DNA of 64,000 nt, taken from positions 47,383 through 111,382 of the forward strand of contig NZ_BMJB01000004.1 of the NCBI RefSeq assembly GCF_014642855.1, in the 5' to 3' direction. This document shows, in pieces, positions 63,785 to 64,000 of this stretch (position 1 is its first letter; the number at the start of each line of letters is the position of its first letter). A program made the translations under genes and the position numbers. The stretch comes from Edaphobacter acidisoli (lineage in GTDB: Bacteria > Acidobacteriota > Terriglobia > Terriglobales > Acidobacteriaceae). The notes beneath the pieces were generated by a model. The model was not told the origin of the DNA, made no database searches, and saw only the letters and a program-made list of their open reading frames with translations.

Positions 63785-64000
63785 ATTGGCCGGACATGCT
63801 GCTACGTCGGCATATCCTGCCAGCAGCAAAACGGCTGGGCATTCATAAACGAATCGGTTGGCACACCTTCAGGCGTACCGCTGCTTCGCTTCTGATGGCC
63901 TGCGGCTCAAGCGTGAAGACCACGCAAGAGTTGATGCGTCACGCTACCGCAGATATCACGCTGGAGCTGTACGCTCAGGCCGTCTCCGAGGACAAGCGAG
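63771..64000 (+). pseudogene. Tyrosine recombinase C-terminal fragment running off the right edge
   Basis: In the frame of the ATG at 63796 the sequence reads GKLPYWPDMLLRRHILPAAK, then IGWHTFRRTAASLLMACGSS and VKTTQELMRHATADITLELY: the HxxR box (HTFR), the RHA box and the Tyr nucleophile (LELYAQAV) of a phage-type integrase. Upstream in the same frame, back to a TAG at 63598, nothing resembles the N-terminal half, so it appears 5'-truncated. It continues past base 64000, so its end is unseen. Confidence 0.7.

Overview
The window looks like part of an Acidobacteriota chromosome, probably class Terriglobia (Granulicella/Terriglobus/Edaphobacter-like). This is inferred from family style: a PAP2-Wzi fusion, SLBB export protein and Wzz in one polysaccharide locus, very large secreted Ig/MBG/NHL-repeat proteins ending in a membrane anchor, and a tolC-RND-adaptor efflux operon. 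No rRNA gene, complete tRNA or CRISPR array is visible.

1-22.1 kb is a cell-surface polysaccharide locus. It holds a pectate-lyase-fold protein cut by the left edge, an overlapping rmlB-rmlA-rmlD-gmhB operon, convergent rmlC, a polyprenyl-phosphate sugar transferase, an SLBB export protein, Wzz, an O-antigen ligase/polymerase-like protein, GT4 and GT2 glycosyltransferases, a B12-binding-type radical SAM enzyme and a PAP2-Wzi protein. A housekeeping block (dciA-like, gatC, gatA) is embedded in it. Together these would make dTDP-L-rhamnose, build and export a lipid-linked glycan, control its length and anchor it at the outer membrane.

22.2-33.5 kb is mixed: FmdE-like protein, CBS protein, PPOX protein, a secreted unknown, a coiled-coil protein, bactofilin followed by a strong hairpin terminator, two tandem PBP4-type peptidases, a frameshifted short-chain dehydrogenase, a secreted helical protein with MBG/Ig repeats and a PEP-CTERM protein.

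33.7-47 kb is bounded by two perfect 52-bp direct repeats. Each is the 3' half of a tRNA-Pro(GGG). Between them lie a tolC-RND-adaptor operon, a 1520-residue Gly-rich/beta-helix/Ig protein and a small beta-barrel protein. Just beyond the second repeat is the C-terminal stub of a tyrosine recombinase. The right flanks of both repeats are related, which suggests stepwise accretion of two related elements at a tRNA target.

47-56.8 kb holds khpA, a TonB-dependent receptor-like protein, a second giant NHL/Ig protein again followed by a small beta-barrel gene, and a HipA-like kinase with an overlapping partner.

56.8-64 kb is the most interesting part. It carries a compact His-Xaa-Ser (Hxs) radical-SAM peptide-modification cassette: a 95-residue precursor ending in seven HxS/RxS triplets, then HxsD, HxsB and HxsC. 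It sits between a dnaE2 C-terminal fragment and an overlapping pair of tyrosine recombinases, with a third recombinase fragment at the right edge. This looks like an acquired island.
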